Part shown: one piece after another, positions 1 through 9,118 of the stretch | How positions within the stretch are numbered: position 1 is the first letter of the stretch | How the letters are laid out: every line of letters begins with the position of its first letter | Source of the DNA: an uncultured Desulfobacteraceae bacterium | GTDB lineage: Bacteria > Desulfobacterota > Desulfobacteria > Desulfobacterales > UBA2174 | Assembly (NCBI GenBank): GCA_937982505.1 | Contig: CALJLV010000084.1 | Span: 1 to 64,000, forward strand | DNA length: 64,000 nt | Direction of reading: 5' to 3' | Program-made: the position numbers and the translations under genes | Notes under the pieces: generated by a model | Database searches by the model: none | The model's input: the letters and a program-made list of their open reading frames with translations, nothing else | What the model was told of the DNA's origin: nothing

Positions 1-189
1 CCCGCCGGATGCTTCAATGGCGGGGCGGATAAGAGGATCGCGTTGCTCGTGCAACGTACCAGAAGCGACAATGAATTCAGCCGATGCAGATATCCCCCGA
101 TGATATTTTTTTTACACCCGTCCCGAAAGATTTACAATAAAAAAATCCTTACCAGCGGGACTCCCGGTTCGTTTTTAACGCCAAAGCCA

Positions 190-2181
190 TTAGAAGCGGG
201 CCGAACTTCCCGTAAAAGAGAGCGCTTCTTCGAGCCAATTGTCCATCTTAAGCACGTTGCGCCGCTGGCGGAAGGCCAGGCGCTGGGCCGCCCGCTGGGC
301 CTGCAGGACCGCTTGGTGGGCCAGCAGATGAGTCACCGGCAGTCCGGCCCGGATCGCATCGGCCAGGCGGCGCCGCAGCACTTCGGGCATGAAGCGCCGC
401 AGCAGTTCATCATCGGCGCTCATGTAAGCTTGGGCGCTTCCCTTGTCACCCTGGCGGGCGCAGCGTCCGAAAAGCTGGCGGTCGATGCGTCCGGATTCGT
501 GCCGCTCGGTGGCGATGACATGCAAACCACCCAGCTCCGCCACCCCCCGGCCGAGCTTGATGTCCGTCCCCCGGCCGGCCATGTTGGTGGCGATGGTGAT
601 ACGGCCCGCTTCGCCGGCCGCCGCCACGATACGGGCCTCCTCCTTGTGGCGCACGGCGTTGAGCAGATTGAATTCCAACTGGCCGATGGTCAGCAGGGTG
701 GCCAGTTTTTCGCTGGCCTGAACCGAACGGGTCCCCACCAGCACCGGCCGGCCTGAAGCGTGGAGTTCGCGGATCTCTTCGACCACCGCCCGCCATTTCT
801 CCTCCTCGGCGGCGAAGACCCGGTCCGGGAAGACTTCGCGAACACAGGGGCGGTTGGTGGGAATCGCCATCACCGGCAGTCCGTAGATGTGCCAGAATTC
901 CCCGGCCGCCTCCCTGGCCGTCCCGGTCATCCCGGCAAGCTTGCGGAAGAACCGGAAAAACCGCTGGAAGCTGAGCCTGGCCAGGGTTTCGCTGGGGTTG
1001 CTGACCTCGACCCCCTCTTTGGCCTCCACCGACTGGTGCAACCCATGCCGCCAGGTCCGATTGGCCATGAGCCGGCCGGTGAACTCGTCAACGATGGCCA
1101 CCTTTCCTTCCTGCACGACATACTGCTTGTCCCGGGCATAGAACTCCCGGGCATTAAGGGCTTGAACCACCAGCTCCTCGCGCCGTGAAGCGCCCTGCCA
1201 CATGGCGGGCATGTCTGCGGCCAGATCGGCGATCCGGTCCTCACCGGTCTTGGTCAGCCGGATTTCGCGATACTTCAGATCGACCTTGTAATGAATCCCG
1301 CTCGTGAGATGCTGGCAAACACCGTAAGCCGTGGCGCAGGCGTCCACCAAGGGGCGATTTTCCTGGGGTCGGGAGATGATCAGGGGCGTGACGGCCTCGT
1401 CGATCAAGAGGCTGTCGGCCTCATCCACGATGGCCGTATCGATCCCCCGCTGGACAAGGCCCTGAAAGACCCGCAGGCCTGGCTGGAGCACGGTTCGCAA
1501 CAGACGCCGGTCCGCATTCTGATAGGGGCCCAGCAGAATACGATCCCGCAGAAAATCGGCCACCAGTTCTTTGCTGGTGGTATAGACGACCCCCCGGGCG
1601 TACTGCTCCTGGCGCTGGCGCGGTTCCATGGGCCCGGTGACGCTGCCCACCGTCAGGCCGCAATAGGCGTAAAACGGCCGCATCTCCTCTTCATCACGGG
1701 CGGCCAGATAGTCGTTGACGGTGACGATGTGGCAGGGCCGGCCGCTCCACCCGGCCAGGGCGGCTGCCAGGCAGGCGGTCAGACTCTTGCCCTCTCCGGT
1801 GGCCATTTCGATGAGGTAGCCATCGTTGAGGGCCATGGCCCCCCAAATCTGGACCATGAAAGGCCTCAGGCCCAAGGTCCGGTGAGCCGCCTCCACCAGG
1901 AGAGACAGGGCCTCGTCCACCTCGGCATCCAACTCCCTCTCCACCCGCCGGAAACGCTCCGCCAATTGCTCCAGACGGTCCTTTACGCGCCGATCCGACC
2001 GGTTGCGCCACGCCATGGCCTGATCGGAAATCGCCTCGGCCCGCGTCCGGTAGCTGCGGCAACGGCGAGGAACACGCCGATATTGCCCGATCAGGCCGTA
2101 CACGAAACCATCCAGACCCTGGTGCAGCTTTGCGGGGGTCTGGATCCGGGTACGCCGGTAATCGTAGGCGGGGAGCATCAT
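190..2181 (-). CDS. Shortened SecA-type ATPase of the export operon
   Basis: 663-residue SecA paralogue, probably the cytoplasmic motor of the adjacent export genes (role inferred). Visible SecA features: Walker A ATGEGKS at about 127-133, DEAD box at 253-256 followed by the SecA-specific LIDEAVTPLIIS, a preprotein cross-linking region (about 270-385), VDEFTGRLM and HQSVEAKEG, then the second motor half with ATNMAGRGTDIKLG, TERHESGRIDRQL and an arginine-finger motif GRCARQGD (GRSGRQGD in housekeeping SecA). It ends soon after the start of the long scaffold helix, so most of the helical scaffold/wing and the C-terminal zinc-binding tail are missing; normal SecA has 830-900 residues. The ATG overlaps the upstream M50 stop codon by four bases (ATGA), which argues against longer in-frame starts further upstream. 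Family assignment is firm; the substrate is unknown. Confidence 0.85.
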   Translation of the reverse strand: MMLPAYDYRRTRIQTPAKLHQGLDGFVYGLIGQYRRVPRRCRSYRTRAEAISDQAMAWRNRSDRRVKDRLEQLAERFRRVERELDAEVDEALSLLVEAAHRTLGLRPFMVQIWGAMALNDGYLIEMATGEGKSLTACLAAALAGWSGRPCHIVTVNDYLAARDEEEMRPFYAYCGLTVGSVTGPMEPRQRQEQYARGVVYTTSKELVADFLRDRILLGPYQNADRRLLRTVLQPGLRVFQGLVQRGIDTAIVDEADSLLIDEAVTPLIISRPQENRPLVDACATAYGVCQHLTSGIHYKVDLKYREIRLTKTGEDRIADLAADMPAMWQGASRREELVVQALNAREFYARDKQYVVQEGKVAIVDEFTGRLMANRTWRHGLHQSVEAKEGVEVSNPSETLARLSFQRFFRFFRKLAGMTGTAREAAGEFWHIYGLPVMAIPTNRPCVREVFPDRVFAAEEEKWRAVVEEIRELHASGRPVLVGTRSVQASEKLATLLTIGQLEFNLLNAVRHKEEARIVAAAGEAGRITIATNMAGRGTDIKLGRGVAELGGLHVIATERHESGRIDRQLFGRCARQGDKGSAQAYMSADDELLRRFMPEVLRRRLADAIRAGLPVTHLLAHQAVLQAQRAAQRLAFRQRRNVLKMDNWLEEALSFTGSSARF

Positions 2182-4334
2182 ATCCGGTATCGTTTTTGGA
2201 GCAATTGGCGCAGGCCGCGTCCCCATTGGACCAGCAACGCCTCGGACTCGAGGGTAAAGCGGAGCTTGCCCGATTTTCCGTGAAAGAAAGCCACCTCGTC
2301 CGAAGGCAGGACGCGGGCGTGAATCTGGAAAAAAGGTTCGGCGGCCTGGACTCCCTTTTCGTCGCTGGGTGACACGGCCACCTGGCCGCCGGCGCGCCAT
2401 CCCAGGGCCGCCGAAGGGAGACGCTCCTGCTGGAAAGGGATGATGGCCACCTCACCCACTGCCACGTCCTTCCCGCCCTGCCCGTAGAGGCGTACTTCGG
2501 CCTTGCGGATGCGGTCTTCGAAAAGGTTCGAGGCCTCCTCCTGGGAAACCACCGCGGAAAAACGAAAAGCGGACGGATCGACGATTTCCCCCAGAACCGT
2601 CCCCCGTGCCACCCAGGCGCCGACCATTTCCTGGCTGCGCGGCGCCACCCAGATCCCCTCCTGGCGCGCCCGCACGATCAGATCCTGCTCCTGGCGCTCC
2701 AGCTCCAGCAAATTGGCCTCGACGGTTTCCAGGCGTTTTCGGATCGGCCCCAGATCGGCCACCCCTTCGCTGTGGGCCTTGAGTTCCATGGCCAGGGTTT
2801 CCTCCCGCTGGGCCCGAACCCGTCGGATTTCCAATGTCAACTCGGGGTCTTCAAGAATCATCAGGGCGGTTCCGGAACTCACCGGAGCTCCGGACGGCGC
2901 CACCACCACGCGAACGTATCCCGGCGCGTCGTTGACCACCCGCAGGTAGTCCAGCGATTCGAGAATGCCCGGAGCCCGAAAGCGGTTGGGCGCCGGAAAA
3001 AGTCCCAGCAGGCCGAAAACCACGAGAAAAAGCATCAGGCTGACGCCCACGGCGCGTACCCGATGCCGGGCCAGCCGGGGGCTGGACCCCAGGTAGACCA
3101 GAAACTTGTATATCGGCACCACGCCCCAGGCGAAAACGCAGAATATGGCCATCAACAGGCCCAGGAGCATGAACTTGTCCGCGATGAAGAGGATGATGCC
3201 CGTGAAGACCACCACCCGGTAGATCCCGCTGAGAATCCCGAAAATCGTCAGCCAGATGCCTTCCTTGAGCGTCTCGGCGGGACTGCTCGAGTCCAGGTAC
3301 CCGAAGAGGTAATATTCGCCCAGGTGGCGCAGGTGCCGCATGGACCGGGTGTGCAGGTTGGGGATGTCCAGAACATCGGAAAGAATGTAGTACCCGTCGA
3401 AACGCAGCAGTGGATTGGCGTTGAACAGGACGGTGGAGACCGAGGCCACCACCATCATGTTGTACGCGATGCTGTTGAGGGTTCCGGGGGCCGAATTGGC
3501 CCAGTAAAGAGCGGCCAGCGCGGCGATGAAGATCTCGGCGATCATGCCGGCGGCACCCACCAGGGCCCGGTGCCAGCGATTGCGAAAGGCCCAGCTGGCC
3601 GTGGCGTCGATGTAGGGCAGCGGGGTGAAAACCAGAAGCATCACCCCCATGACATGCACCTCGCCGCCGAATCGCTTGCAGATAAAGGCGTGGCCAAACT
3701 CGTGGATCGTCTTGACGATCACCAGGCCGACATAGAGCAGAGGCAGGTTGGCCGGGGCCAGAATCCCCTGGACCTGGGAAAAGGCGGCATCGAAATGGTC
3801 CACCACCGCCTTGCCGCCGGCGCCCACCACCAGGAGCCAGACCAGCGCGCCCACCGGCCCCACCAGGATTCGCAGCAGTCCGCCCATCTTGCGCAGCATG
3901 AATTCGGGGTCCAGCAGCGGAAGGCGAAAGAACATGATGCTCAACAGTTTGGAACGTACCTCGCGATCCTTGCGCTTCTTGTAGCGTTCGAAGAGCTTGG
4001 CGCTGTCCGCCGGCACATCGAAATAGAGCAGGTTGGCAAAGTAGAGCTGGGTGAGCAGCTGGAGGACGTCTTCCTGTCCGGGGGCCTGGTCCGGACTGCG
4101 CCGCAGACACTCTTCCCAGACCTGCTCCACCGTGCGATCTCGCCGCAGCCGGCTCACGAAATCGTAGGCCTCGGGGCGCAGTCGAAAAAACTGGTTGTTG
4201 AACCGGTCGTGGAGCACATACCAGATTTCACCGCGAAACATCTGCTTGCGGGCTTTGACGGTGGGGCCAAGACTCACCTTGAGCTTGGCGATGCGGTGCC
4301 AGGACTCGCTGAAGGTTCTGCCGACGGTTGTCAT
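2178..4334 (-). CDS. PqqD-like / M50 site-2 protease / HlyD-type fusion membrane protein
   Basis: 718 residues. The N-terminal 20-125 look like a PqqD-type winged helix (a fold that binds leader peptides in RiPP systems). The centre is an M50 intramembrane metalloprotease: zinc motif HEFGH at 211-215 in a hydrophobic helix and the third ligand region NPLLRFDG at 307-314. Several membrane segments lie between about 150 and 465. The last 240 residues resemble an HlyD adaptor, with a lipoyl-like half (PSGAPVSSGTALMILEDPEL), a charged coiled coil and a beta-rich tail. One base separates it from the stop of the upstream GAF-HlyD gene, and it overlaps the start of the secA-like gene. Both catalytic motifs are intact, so protease activity is plausible; cleavage of the exported cargo is inference. 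Confidence 0.8.
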   Translation of the reverse strand: MTTVGRTFSESWHRIAKLKVSLGPTVKARKQMFRGEIWYVLHDRFNNQFFRLRPEAYDFVSRLRRDRTVEQVWEECLRRSPDQAPGQEDVLQLLTQLYFANLLYFDVPADSAKLFERYKKRKDREVRSKLLSIMFFRLPLLDPEFMLRKMGGLLRILVGPVGALVWLLVVGAGGKAVVDHFDAAFSQVQGILAPANLPLLYVGLVIVKTIHEFGHAFICKRFGGEVHVMGVMLLVFTPLPYIDATASWAFRNRWHRALVGAAGMIAEIFIAALAALYWANSAPGTLNSIAYNMMVVASVSTVLFNANPLLRFDGYYILSDVLDIPNLHTRSMRHLRHLGEYYLFGYLDSSSPAETLKEGIWLTIFGILSGIYRVVVFTGIILFIADKFMLLGLLMAIFCVFAWGVVPIYKFLVYLGSSPRLARHRVRAVGVSLMLFLVVFGLLGLFPAPNRFRAPGILESLDYLRVVNDAPGYVRVVVAPSGAPVSSGTALMILEDPELTLEIRRVRAQREETLAMELKAHSEGVADLGPIRKRLETVEANLLELERQEQDLIVRARQEGIWVAPRSQEMVGAWVARGTVLGEIVDPSAFRFSAVVSQEEASNLFEDRIRKAEVRLYGQGGKDVAVGEVAIIPFQQERLPSAALGWRAGGQVAVSPSDEKGVQAAEPFFQIHARVLPSDEVAFFHGKSGKLRFTLESEALLVQWGRGLRQLLQKRYRI

Positions 4335-4335
4335 C

Positions 4336-6207
4336 TTACCACCACAACAGCATCCGGAAAAAATCCACCGTACGATGGGTGACGATCCACAACACGTTGC
4401 GCTCGCCCACGTTGATCTTGGTGATGCCGCTCATTCCCGGGCGCCACCATTCGGGCGGAGCCTCCACCAGATCACCGCGCACCAGAAAGATATTGCCCTC
4501 CTCCTTGGGCACGGCCACCGGATCGATCCGCTCCACGACAAAAGGAAACTTCAGGTCCGGACGACTCACGAAGGCGATTTCACCGTCGTAACCCACCGCG
4601 ATTTCATGCACGTCCCGCTCTTCCACCTCGATCTCGGCGTACAATTTGTCCAGCCGGGCCACTTTGAACAGGACATCTCCCTTGCGCACCGGGGCGCCGA
4701 GCAGCTCCTTGAGGTCCCCTTCCACGAGGATCCCGTCAAAAGGGGCACGGATCTGGGCGTTTTCCAGATGATGGCGCACCAGGGCGAGTTGGGCTTCGGC
4801 CTGGGCAACCAGGGCCAGGGCGATGCGCATGTCCGCCAGCGCGTTCTGGGCTCTGGCCTTTTCCGCCTCTCGCGTGTAGCGGTTGTGGTTGGCCAAGGCG
4901 TTGGATTCTTCCAGCAGCAGCTCCCGGGTATCCAGGGACAGCAGCGGGTCGCCGCGGGACACCAGGTCCCCCACCTTGATGTGAACCTCGCGGATGTAAC
5001 CGTCAAAGGGGGACGGCAGGTAGGCCAGATCATCGGTGCGGATGATGAACCTGCCTTCTACCCGGTAGTTGAGGCTTCCAAATAGGACAAAGGCCAGGGC
5101 CAGGGCCAGCACCACGCCGAGGGTTTTGGCGAAGGTGTGCTCGACGCCCAGAAAACGGCTCAATCCTTCGCGCAGACTCCCCACGGCTCTGGCGCCGAAC
5201 CAGCGATCGTGACGTTTCAGATCGGAAAGACGCCGGGCCGCCTGATCGCAAACCACGCGCAGGCCGCGGACATCGATTTCTGAAAAAGGTTCGCTGCGCT
5301 CGCAGCTGAGCACGGCCACCGGGGCCTCGTCCACCCGCAGGGGCAGGGAAACCATGCTCTCGGTGCCCTGGGACCGGCAGTAGGCCTCGTGGTCCCGCAC
5401 CACCGTGGCGGCTTCGGCGGGACGCGGATAAACGATTTCCTCGTCCTGATCGAAGGCCTCCTCCATGGCGGCCTCCAGCGCCTGGACCGAGTCCATCTTC
5501 TTTTCGAACTGCTCCAAATGGCTGATGGCCCCCACCCGGACATAGGCCCCGTCCAGCCACCCCAGAGCCACCCGTTGACAGCGGTAACGCGACGCCACTT
5601 CGTTGCACAGGGCCATGGCCGCGCCCATGAACTTGTTTTCGGCGTTGAGCACCACCATCAGGTCCAGGGCTTCGGCGAACTGAACCACGTCATGGCGTGC
5701 CTGCAGGGCCATGCGATGGGTCTGGTAGACGCTGGGGATATCCGCCACCAGCCGCAGACGCACCAGAAGATCCGCAGCGGCCTCCTCTCCTACCCCCTCG
5801 GCGAAGAATACCGCCACACTGCGGCGCTCCTCGTCCTGGAGGGCGAGCAAGACCCCCAGGGCCAGACCGGCCGGCATCCGGCTGCCGGGTTCGTCCGACA
5901 GCGCCCAGGCCTGTCCCCGGGCATCAGACTGGGTCGCGACCTGTTCGACCAGCGGCCCCAGGCCGAGCCGGCGCACTTCTCCGGCCTCACCGGAGGGCCA
6001 AAGGGAAACGGTACGCCAGGTTTCTTCGCCGCCGGCGCGGATCAGCAGAAAACCGAAACGCGCCTCGACCAGCGTGGCGGCGGCTTCCAGAAAAGCCGGC
6101 CAGAATTGCTGGGGCTGGCCGTCGAAATGGCGCACCTGTTCCAGAGTTTCGAGGACCCGGGCCATGCGCTCTTCAGCGCTTTCGTACTCTCTTTGGGTAT
6201 ATGGCAT
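4336..6207 (-). CDS. Double-GAF, transmembrane, HlyD-type adaptor protein
   Basis: 623 residues in an unusual order: two GAF-like regions (about 25-160 and 185-340), one strongly hydrophobic helix (about 360-378), then a membrane-fusion-protein half. The latter has a split biotinyl/lipoyl motif (SPFDGYIREVHIKVGDLV near 400 and APFDGILVEGD near 495) around a charged alpha-hairpin. The GAF part should be cytoplasmic and the HlyD part periplasmic, so a cytosolic signal or ligand could gate the adaptor (inference). It sits between the small adaptor gene and the M50 gene. No good ribosome binding site precedes the chosen ATG, and an in-frame stop lies three codons upstream; a second ATG at residue 15 has AAGAG before it and is an alternative start. 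Confidence 0.78.
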   Translation of the reverse strand: MPYTQREYESAEERMARVLETLEQVRHFDGQPQQFWPAFLEAAATLVEARFGFLLIRAGGEETWRTVSLWPSGEAGEVRRLGLGPLVEQVATQSDARGQAWALSDEPGSRMPAGLALGVLLALQDEERRSVAVFFAEGVGEEAAADLLVRLRLVADIPSVYQTHRMALQARHDVVQFAEALDLMVVLNAENKFMGAAMALCNEVASRYRCQRVALGWLDGAYVRVGAISHLEQFEKKMDSVQALEAAMEEAFDQDEEIVYPRPAEAATVVRDHEAYCRSQGTESMVSLPLRVDEAPVAVLSCERSEPFSEIDVRGLRVVCDQAARRLSDLKRHDRWFGARAVGSLREGLSRFLGVEHTFAKTLGVVLALALAFVLFGSLNYRVEGRFIIRTDDLAYLPSPFDGYIREVHIKVGDLVSRGDPLLSLDTRELLLEESNALANHNRYTREAEKARAQNALADMRIALALVAQAEAQLALVRHHLENAQIRAPFDGILVEGDLKELLGAPVRKGDVLFKVARLDKLYAEIEVEERDVHEIAVGYDGEIAFVSRPDLKFPFVVERIDPVAVPKEEGNIFLVRGDLVEAPPEWWRPGMSGITKINVGERNVLWIVTHRTVDFFRMLLWW

Positions 6208-6340
6208 AAGCGTTCAGCGCCAGCAGGCGGCAGGGTCACCGGGTTGTCATCCGCCGGTGTCCTTGGGTGGCGTCAACCCCGGCGAGGGTGCGCGAGAAAG
6301 GAGCCGCAGGTGGAGGAGGCAACAGGCCCTCCCCGGGGGC

Positions 6341-7216
6341 TCACGGCAAATCGAAGATCATGGTCGCCGCCATTCCCGGCCTCACCTGCCCGTCAGGGTT
6401 GTCGAACTCGACTTTGACTTCCATCAGCCCGCTGGCCGAGTCCACCACCGGCGAGACAAAGGAGACCTTGCCCTTCTTTTCGATGGGAGTCTCGCCGGAA
6501 ACGATGGAAAGGTTGACCTCGCGGCCCTTTTCCAGCGTACGGCCAAGACTTTCTTCCATGTTGCAGACAAAACGTCCCCGGCTGGTATCCACCACCCGGG
6601 CCAATGGCTGGTGTTCCTCGCAGCTTTCCCCCACATCGTAGAACAGCCGGGTCACCAAGCCGTTGACGGGGGAGCGCAAAATCCGCTTTTCCAGCGCATC
6701 GAGGGCCATCTCGTATTCAAGTTTCTCGCGCACCTCCACCATCTTCAACCGATCCTTTTCGGCGGCCGCGAGTTTGTATTCCAGCTCGCTCTTCTTAAGA
6801 TCCTCGGTGCTGACGGACTTGGTTCTGTGATAAAGGTCGAGGGTCGATTGAAAAATCTCCTCCAGAATCCGCGCCCGGGCCGCAGCCCCCTGCTCTTCGG
6901 CTTTGCTTTCCCAGACCAGTTTGCGGCGCGCCACCTCCAGCTCTTCGGCCCGCTTGTCCAGGTGCAGGATCTGCTGCCCCTGGCGCACCCGTTCCCCCTC
7001 CTTGACGGAAATCACCGAAACGATCCCTGGAACCGACAGGCTCATGGTCACATCGCTGATCGGCTCGGTGATCCCGGCCACCGGGAAAGAGGATTCCGCC
7101 TCGGCCCCGGGGCCGTGCCAAAAGACCGCGGCGCAGACTGCCGCCAGCAGCATCAAGGACCGCAGGAGGAGGCGCTGGCGCCTCCGAAGAATGCCCGTCT
7201 TGTCGTTTCCCTTCAT
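6341..7216 (-). CDS. HlyD/RND-type periplasmic adaptor subunit
   Basis: 291 residues. An N-terminal hydrophobic segment (about 15-40, ending near AEAESS) acts as signal or anchor. The two lipoyl halves (VPGIVSVISVKEGERVRQGQQILHL near 62-86 and RSPVNGLVTRLFYDVGE near 185-200) flank an alpha-helical hairpin, and a beta-barrel region ends with the typical VRPGMAATM. It would bridge an inner membrane complex to a TolC-like duct. The ATG overlaps the stop of the upstream TolC-like gene by four bases and GGAGG lies four bases before it. About 130 bp separate it from the GAF-HlyD gene. No RND pump or ABC exporter gene is nearby; its only visible partners are the M50, GAF-HlyD and SecA-like proteins. 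Confidence 0.85.
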   Translation of the reverse strand: MKGNDKTGILRRRQRLLLRSLMLLAAVCAAVFWHGPGAEAESSFPVAGITEPISDVTMSLSVPGIVSVISVKEGERVRQGQQILHLDKRAEELEVARRKLVWESKAEEQGAAARARILEEIFQSTLDLYHRTKSVSTEDLKKSELEYKLAAAEKDRLKMVEVREKLEYEMALDALEKRILRSPVNGLVTRLFYDVGESCEEHQPLARVVDTSRGRFVCNMEESLGRTLEKGREVNLSIVSGETPIEKKGKVSFVSPVVDSASGLMEVKVEFDNPDGQVRPGMAATMIFDLP

Positions 7217-8778
7217 GACGCCTCCGCGATATCGATCCCGTACTTGTTGAGCAACGAGCCCTTGACCGCCTCCAGGGCGACGGCGGCTTTTTCAAGATTC
7301 ACCAGGCTTTCAAAATAGGCTTCCCGGGCTCGGTTCAGTTCCTCGTCGCGATCCAGAACCAGGCGGCTGTTGCTGAGGCCTGCCGCCATGCGTTCCAATT
7401 CCACAGCCAGCAACTGTTCATTCAGCCGAACGACCTGGGCATACTTGACAGCCTGGTCGACGGCGCTGCGCACGTTGCGGATCGAGGTGTCCGCCGCATT
7501 GGCCAGGGCGGTCTCGGTGGCCTTGAGCTCCAGCAGGGTCTGTTCCTTGCGGCGCTTTGCCGCCGCCACTTCGCTTTTGGCCTTGCCCCCGCCCATGATG
7601 GGCAGTCTCAGTTCCAGGCCCACCGTATAGCTGGGATAATCCGCGCCTTCGCCCCGGCGCCAGGATCCGCCGGGAGAATCGTTGTCCAATCCGTTGATCC
7701 CGTAGCTGGCCTTGAGATCGAGCTGGGGCCAGCGCTGATTTTCGGCATAGGCCAGGCGGATCCCTTCGCGTTCGACCTTGTGAAGGATCGACAGGTATTC
7801 GGGCCGGGTTCGGCGGGATTGTTCGTAAGTGCTCAAAAAATCCGTCTCTATCTCCCGCAAGACCAGCGGATCGGTGGCCACCACGGTGCCGTCCATCTCC
7901 ATGGCCGGCATGGAGAACAGGGTCTTGACCGCATTGGCGGCGGCCATCAGTTCCTGGCGCGCGGCAATCTCCAGGGACCTGCGGAGGGCCAGTCCCGCCT
8001 CGGCTTCAATCACCTCGGTTTCGGCCATCTTGCCGGTGCGCACGCGTTCTTGGTTGTCATGCAGAATCGCTTCGGCAATGCGCACGGATTCCTCGCGTAT
8101 CCCCACTTTTTCCTGGGCCAGACGGAGGTTCCAGTAGGCGGAGGCGGCCTCGGACACCACCTGGAGCATCTCCCGGCGATATCCCTGGAGGGCCATGGCG
8201 GAATCGGCCTCGGCCACGCGGATGTTGGCCCGGGTCACGTCACTGCCGGCATTCTTGAGCAGCGGCTGGACCAGGCTGCCGCCGAAGAAGGTCTGGAACT
8301 GGGAGTCGGTGTTGGCGGCATCCAGCAGGCTGCTCTGCAGTTCTCTGAGGGTATACCCGAGACGCACCTGAGCGCCGGTGGGCAGAAGGCCTTCGACGGC
8401 GGAGGCATACTCGTTGTTGCGCTTGGTGTAGGTGTCGTTGCTGCTGTCCAGGAAACCGAGGCTGGAATAATCTTCCACCGTTTTGGGGATGTGGCTGTAA
8501 TCATGCAGATAGGAGGCGACCAGCTGCGGCTCGAAAATGGCCTTGGCGTTGGCCACGGCGTCCTGGCTGATGTCCCATTCCAGTTTTTGAAAGTGAATCC
8601 GCTCATTTCTTTCGTGAACCCGGGCGATGAAGGCGTCCAGGCTCAGGTGCAGGTTCGCCTCAGGAGGCGGAGCCGGTTCGATGGTTGCCGAGTCCGCGGC
8701 GGTTGCCAAGGTTGCAGGGGAGGCGATGAGCAGCATCGCGGCAAAGACCCAGTGGCGCATCCAATGTCGGTCTTTCAA
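7213..8778 (-). CDS. TolC family outer membrane channel protein
   Basis: About 521 residues with a signal peptide (RHWVFAAMLLIASPATLATA) followed by two TolC-type halves rich in coiled coil; outer membrane efflux repeats are recognisable, for example YRREMLQVVSEAASAYWNLRLAQEKV and a second copy ending near LNRAREAYFESLVNLEKA. First gene of the export operon and its likely outer membrane duct. The start is uncertain: a TTG at 8778 has GGAG eight bases upstream, while an ATG six codons later (8760) has no clear ribosome binding site but gives an equally good signal peptide. The downstream adaptor gene starts inside its stop codon. Confidence 0.85.
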   Translation of the reverse strand: MKDRHWMRHWVFAAMLLIASPATLATAADSATIEPAPPPEANLHLSLDAFIARVHERNERIHFQKLEWDISQDAVANAKAIFEPQLVASYLHDYSHIPKTVEDYSSLGFLDSSNDTYTKRNNEYASAVEGLLPTGAQVRLGYTLRELQSSLLDAANTDSQFQTFFGGSLVQPLLKNAGSDVTRANIRVAEADSAMALQGYRREMLQVVSEAASAYWNLRLAQEKVGIREESVRIAEAILHDNQERVRTGKMAETEVIEAEAGLALRRSLEIAARQELMAAANAVKTLFSMPAMEMDGTVVATDPLVLREIETDFLSTYEQSRRTRPEYLSILHKVEREGIRLAYAENQRWPQLDLKASYGINGLDNDSPGGSWRRGEGADYPSYTVGLELRLPIMGGGKAKSEVAAAKRRKEQTLLELKATETALANAADTSIRNVRSAVDQAVKYAQVVRLNEQLLAVELERMAAGLSNSRLVLDRDEELNRAREAYFESLVNLEKAAVALEAVKGSLLNKYGIDIAEAS

Positions 8779-9118
8779 TCCATCTTCTCCTTTGATGGCT
8801 TGGACAAACGTCCCGATTTGACAAGATGCCGAGGTGCAAGGAGCCGCAATGGTTGGGGGTAGAAAAACCACTCCAAAAGGGCGCCCGCTTAATTAGCATA
8901 GTTGGCGGTCCGGGTAAAGAATTTCGCTCCCGACCCCGATGATGTCCGCCCGGGCGCTTGACAGGCGCCTGCCCCTGCTTAGAGTGGGACTCAGGGTGGT
9001 GGGGCTTCAACGCCGTTGGGCGACCGTCCCTCAATCACCTTGGCCATCTGCATCCTGTCGTAAACTGAAATAGATCCATAATCCGTGACGGCTTTTGCCG
9101 ACTGAATAGGGGGATCCC
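8779..9118. other. Divergent intergenic region between export operon and small secreted gene
   Basis: 340 bases without a supported gene. It must carry the control region for the TolC-to-SecA operon on the left and for the small secreted protein on the right. A plus-strand promoter-like pair is listed separately (8958-8985). I saw no convincing minus-strand -35/-10 pair, no sigma-54 box and no riboswitch-like structure. Confidence 0.5.
8958..8985 (+). promoter_or_regulatory. Candidate sigma-70 promoter for the small secreted protein
   Basis: TTGACA (8958-8963), 16-base spacer, TAGAGT (8980-8985). It would leave an untranslated leader of roughly 125 bases before the gene at 9119. The -35 is perfect, the -10 is 4/6. 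Confidence 0.35.

Noticed and set aside
43..189. Region left of the secA-like gene
   Set aside because: Looked for the next operon gene and for a terminator. It has AT-rich runs (T8 near 105, A7 near 141) but no stable stem and no supported gene within the window.
1291..2283. Open frame on the plus strand within the secA-like gene
   Set aside because: Antisense to intact SecA motifs, with no recognisable domain and His/Gln/Gly-rich shadow composition.
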